From: Daucus carota subsp. sativus
Lineage: Eukaryota; Streptophyta; Magnoliopsida; Apiales; Apiaceae
NCBI RefSeq assembly: GCF_001625215.2
Contig: NC_030383.2
Location: 508,779-572,778 of the forward strand
DNA: 64,000 bases
Direction of reading: 5' to 3'
In this document: in pieces, positions 59,900 through 64,000 of the stretch
Layout of the letters: each line of letters starts with the position of its first letter
Position numbering within the stretch: the stretch's first letter is position 1
Program-made: the position numbers and the translations under genes
Notes under the pieces: model-generated
What the model was told of the DNA's origin: nothing
What the model saw: only the letters and a program-made list of their open reading frames with translations
The model's database searches: none

Positions 59900-60741
59900 C
59901 TACTCGTTAGCTTCTGAGCTTCGGTCCACCTTGTCAACATTGTAAGACAAATCCGCATTGTCTGCTGCTTGTTTTTTTACTGGCTTCTTCCTGACTCTCT
60001 TCCCCTCTGCCGCAGCCTGAAGAATGCCATGCAGCTTGGCTTCTATAGCTGCGCAAAGCCGGTTGTCGTTAATAAAGTTGGGATTATTGTGAGGATAGTT
60101 GCAATGTCGTAAGCCATTGCAGCTTCCTCTGCTGTGTCATATGTGCCTAGCCATACCCGGGTTCGGTTCTTGGGTAAACGGATCTCAGCGACCCATCTTC
60201 CCCAGTGCCTCTGTCTTACTCCTTTATATTGGTTTTTCGGTTTCACTGCTGAAGCTGAACCGGAGCCAGAACCCGACCCGGAGCCCGACCCGACTTGAAT
60301 CTGCTGTTGTTGGTATTGGTGATCAACCTGAGCTGGGATTTGGTGGTTTTCAGGTGTGCTGATTCGTTGCAACCCAAAAGAACCAGGTTGATCAATCCCA
60401 ACTTGATCATGGGTCTGAACCGAACCCGAATACCGTTTTGGAAACAAATGGCTATCAGGGGCAGAGCAATCTTCTTGGTGCAAAACTTGATCATGGGTCT
60501 GAACCGAATACCCTTGTGGAAACAAATGGCTATTAGGGGCAGAACAATCTTCTTGATGCAAAACTGATACATTTGTACAAGTTTGTAAGGGAAAACAAGG
60601 GAAAGACCACGAAAACGGGGTTGAAGGGGAAGAACTCCGAATAAAAGGTTCGAGTGCTTCCAACAATTCCCCACCCTCGAAAATATCTCTACTACCATTA
60701 CTACGGCAACTATTATTATCATTGCCTTCCCATATATCCAT
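59900..60741 (-). pseudogene. AP2/ERF (DREB A-6/RAP2-4-like) factor with deleted, frameshifted AP2 domain
   Basis: The frame from the ATG at 60741 encodes an acidic N-terminus ([16 protein letters not shown]), two copies of a repeat with [10 protein letters not shown] and SHLFP, a Gln-rich stretch and a [15 protein letters not shown] tract. The AP2 domain follows: [20 protein letters not shown], then [19 protein letters not shown]. It breaks at 60100/60101. The original frame then reads 20 unrelated residues to a stop at 60043, while another frame resumes with the expected continuation ([36 protein letters not shown]) to TAG at 59900. Roughly 34 bases coding the AAYKLRG..ARL helix are missing. 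Intact members bind DRE/GCC elements; this allele probably cannot fold normally. An assembly error or a natural null allele are both possible. Confidence 0.8.
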
Positions 60742-61882
60742 CTTTCAAAAACAAATGGACTAGGGAGATTCTTGAAATCACGAAAACGCAACAAATAAAA
60801 CCAAGGGGATTCGAAAAAGGGGTTTCAAAAAAGCAACCCTTTTCCCTCCTTTCACAAAGAACACTAGACCTCAACTTCTAAGGAACAAAAACAAACCCTT
60901 TTGAAAGTTGATGATGGAAGATCAAGAAACACTTAAAGACCAAGCAAGTTATATTAACAAAAGGATCCTTCTTTATTTCTGATCCTTCTTTTCTAAGCGA
61001 TTTTCAAATATGCAAAAAGAAACTCGAAAAACCAGCATCTATAATTTATATGCACAAAGGGAGAAAGGGATACAGAGAAGCAGGGATGCTACAGAGGGGG
61101 GGAGAGAAACAGAAATTTACAGAACAAGTACTAAGAAACAAATAAAAAGAAACTGTTGAAGTGTGTGCTTTAGTGTGTGCCTCAGTTTGTGTTTATGTAA
61201 GTTGGTGACTGGAAGGAAGAGCTTTATAAAGAACATGTAGCCCACAGATTTTCCCACCTTGATACTAACAAACTTGACCAATTGTGTGCTACAATACTTA
61301 TTTAATAATGTCAGTGGAAGACTATTTGACTGAGGGGGACCAAAATATATAGGAAGATGACACCTAGCATGTCAACCTACAGCTAGGCTCTTTTTCAGGA
61401 GCTTTCTGGAAATTTCCAGGAAAGGTGAAGATCACACAGTGTGAACACAATATATAGAATATGATAGATTTTGAAGAATCTATGCCAAACAAACTTCATT
61501 GTTAAAATATGTATTCAAGCTGAAATATTTGCATGTCTGATGGTTTTGAACAGATTTAAACCACAGATGTCTATTTAAATGTTAGCATCTTACCAAAGGA
61601 TTTCCTTGCAGTAGCCTGAAACTATAGTTTTGATATTGCATACACAAAGGGATGTATTTGATCCCAGAAAGGTCAAGTAAATGTGTAAAACCCATTAAAC
61701 TCAACTATGAAACTAATCTGATTAAGAATTTCTTACAAAATCTGGTGTTTCCTGCATCAATGGTTTTAACATCCTAAACTTTGACCAATATATACCCTGT
61801 AGAATGGAATCATGCTTCTCAGCCAAGATGATTCCAAATTTCCAATTGGCAATACCACATAAGCATATGCCAAACATAAAGA
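60742..61882. other. AP2/ERF upstream region and ERGIC3-like 3' UTR
   Basis: Positions 60742-61200 are probably the leader and promoter of the AP2/ERF gene (A/G-rich, CT-rich on the minus strand). The rest leads into the 3' UTR of the ERGIC3-like gene. No further ORF supported. Confidence 0.45.
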
Positions 61883-63879
61883 TCAACTAAATTTTCCTAT
61901 TTCCATCTTTTTCTTGATTGCCTTTTGACTATGGTAGATGAAAGAATCTAATATCCCTGATACAGTGAAAACACCTGCAAAGAATATAGCCAACAATGAA
62001 TATGACGTACAACTGTACAAGTATTAACCAGAATGGTCGATTGGGCATCCTAAATGTAATAGCTATTGTAAAGTAAATCTAAATCATAGATAATGCGGAT
62101 GATGTATGGCTAAGCATTTCAAGGATGTGAGAATTACCACCAACTATAGCACAAACGTTTGTCAGAAAGTGCAGAAATGAAAGATTTTCCTCTGAGAAAG
62201 TCACCTGCAACCAAATTTATAAAATACTTGAGTTACCTATGTAAATAAGATGTGATTGTATAACATGCTAGGAAAGGAAGAACTAGACCAAAATCTAACA
62301 TACTTGAGTTAGATTTTGGTCTAGTTCTACCAGGTTCTATCAGGTACACGTACACCTCGATAAATGACACGTGCGGGTCAGATAAAGAGTACAATTTGCT
62401 TGGACAAGTTTTATCCACCCAGATGCACATGATCGAAACTGAACTATAATACTAGAGGGATTCCCATTTCAAAGCAGTAAATATAAACACACAAGTAAAT
62501 TTTATGAGCAGTAACAACTAACAACAAACACACCTTTATTGGGGAAAGATCATAGAAGAAGAAAACTCCTGGAAGTGTATTAAGGAGACCATGATCTGCA
62601 GTCCTAAAATGCTCTGTCACTGAGAACTACACAAGAAAATGACCAATACATGTGTGAACCTCTACAACTTTACAAATCATGAGAGAATTCTGGACAAACT
62701 CTAAACCTGATTAGACTGAATGGTACTTCCGCTAGCCTCTTTGTAGACAGTTGGTACCACCTGCAGAGCAGATGATTAACTTTTGTAGACATGTCTTACA
62801 ATCTGAGTTTCACCGATATTATCCCATATCAAGATGCCTAAACAATGTACAACTAAATTTTTTGAGAAGTATGTATAGGTCAAAATACTTTCTATGTTCT
62901 TCACTAGATAAATAATCAATAACAAGGACCACCACTTGCACATGTAGCCTTGAGGCATATTACTCGGACTTAAAATTGCGGAACAAAATTCTTGACTTGT
63001 AAATCACCCAATTAAAATGTTGTGTTTCTAAAAAACACAATTATTATTTGCGTTATTAATTAATATTATATAAGAAATTTATTCACAAAATTTATTATTC
63101 AATATAAACGTATACACACACTTGCATTTTCAATCCAAGTCCTGTGCTGCTTTTCGCATATGTCTGTGTTGCTTTTTGTATAGGGCCCACACACATGGGT
63201 TGTGTGTGTGTGTGTTGTACACACATGAATAAACAAAAAACAAAGTGAAGCAACTGAACGTAGCTGAGAAATTGTTCTGAACAGTAAACATTATATTTGT
63301 TAAAAGTTTGTGCCCCTGAAGGGCCTTCTTTTTGGTAGTGCTCTTTTGGGCACTTTGATCTGAAATAGTACTAAAATGGACCTTTTCTCATTAAAATCAC
63401 GAGAGAAAATAAATGGGCCTGTTCTGTTATCAAAAGAAATTGCATGTTCATGACTTGGAACTTCATAAGCTGTGCAAAAATTATCAACCACCTCAATCAG
63501 TACTGAATCTCAAAATTATAACTTGGCAAGGATCTAAAGAAAATTTTGCAGAATTATTGAAAGTATAATAGAAGAATTACAAAAATCAAGACACCCAGGA
63601 AAAAAGTAAATTTGCTTGCAGAATACATTAAGGGGTTTTTGTAGGCACTGAATCAGGCACTAACCTTGATGAAATACTGATACATCCCACTTGGTGGTTC
63701 TTGTGTCCATTGCACACTGAGATTTAAATTAGCAAATATGAATAAACATTTGAGTAGCAGGTACCGAAAAATTATTATCTATTAAATGATATAGAATCTG
63801 AAGAACAATACCCATCAAGAGGATTCAAAACACCAGGGAAGTAGTCTCCAAATGCTAATCTATTAATCTTGTGACTTAT
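61883..63879 (-). CDS. ERGIC3/Erv46-like cargo receptor, 3' part
   Basis: Six minus-strand exons with good splice sites: 63812-63879, 63665-63716, 62707-62760, 62534-62626, 62138-62204, 61883-61974. They read in order NRLAFGDYFPGVLNPLDG, VQWTQEPPSGMYQYFIK, VVPTVYKEASGSTIQSNQ, FSVTEHFRTADHGLL with PGVFFFYDLSPIK, VTFSEENLSFLHFLTN, then GVFTVSGILDSF ending KKMEIGKFS and stop. This is the C-terminal half of the ERGIC/Erv41-46 family, membrane proteins that cycle between ER and Golgi in COPII/COPI vesicles and collect cargo. The C-terminal membrane segment and KKxx-like basic tail region are present. The 5' exons lie beyond 64000, so the start is not visible. Each exon is too short to appear as a long ORF. 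Confidence 0.88.
62279..62328. repeat. Perfect 21-bp-stem hairpin in ERGIC3-like intron
   Basis: The left arm GAACTAGACCAAAATCTAAC (62280-62299) is exactly inverted at 62308-62327, with one further A-T pair outside and an 8-base loop. It lies in the intron between the last PGVFFFYDL exon and the VTFSEEN exon. Confidence 0.9.
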
Positions 63880-64000
63880 CTGCATGTAGAAAAACATAAG
63901 ATGCGAACAGTTCAAGGATATAAAATGTGGTATTTGGACAACTTATTTATTTGCAAGCTTATCATTAATTTTTAATATATACAATTACAACTAAAATCAT

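Noticed and set aside
60101..60120. An intron to explain the AP2/ERF frameshift
   Set aside because: The two frames meet with no intervening sequence and no GT-AG pair; bases are missing rather than inserted.

Overview
This is a nuclear segment of a flowering plant. Genes are split by short GT-AG introns, the sequence between genes is AT-rich, and small foldback transposons are common. Full TIR-NBS-LRR (TNL) genes place it in a eudicot. An asterid is plausible, but the species cannot be fixed from the sequence alone. All exon joins below come from reading splice sites by eye and checking phase; none rests on transcripts.

Layout. Positions 473-4489 are a complete non-autonomous CACTA transposon that carries a piece of a host gene resembling SNU13/NHP2L1. 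Positions 6151-26146 are a disease-resistance cluster, all on the minus strand: a TNL cut off inside NB-ARC (TNL1, 6151-8037), a spare LRR/C-JID tail (11815-12775), an apparently intact TNL (TNL2, 12958-18197), a decayed NB-ARC pseudogene (19230-20895), and a second intact TNL (TNL3, 21185-26146). A small one-exon membrane-protein gene (9724-10023) sits between them on the plus strand. Foldback MITEs are inserted into the introns and pseudogenes of the cluster. Positions 26566-29600 are transposon- and repeat-rich spacer.

From 30 kb on come single-copy housekeeping genes: a plastid-type phosphoglycerate mutase (31470-33570, +), a SEC14/CRAL-TRIO lipid-transfer protein (34391-36202, -), an MPPE1/PGAP5-like metallophosphoesterase (38701-41084, +), and a GH3 beta-xylosidase (41648-45972, -). 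After a 5'-truncated but open LINE (47999-50754), set between two sister MITEs, come a WD40 protein (53052-58875, +), an AP2/ERF gene broken inside its DNA-binding domain (59900-60741, -), and the 3' half of an ERGIC3/Erv46-like cargo receptor (61883-63879, -, running off the right edge).

The resistance cluster is the least ordinary part. TNL2 has a membrane-anchor-like segment ahead of TIR, TNL1 and TNL2 use a GC donor after the TIR exon, and both intact TNLs have lost the Asp of the MHD motif. Two paralogues also took different MITEs into the same ten-base intron site. The housekeeping genes are unrelated in function and simply neighbours. I found no CRISPR array, tRNA or rRNA gene, and no operon-like grouping.
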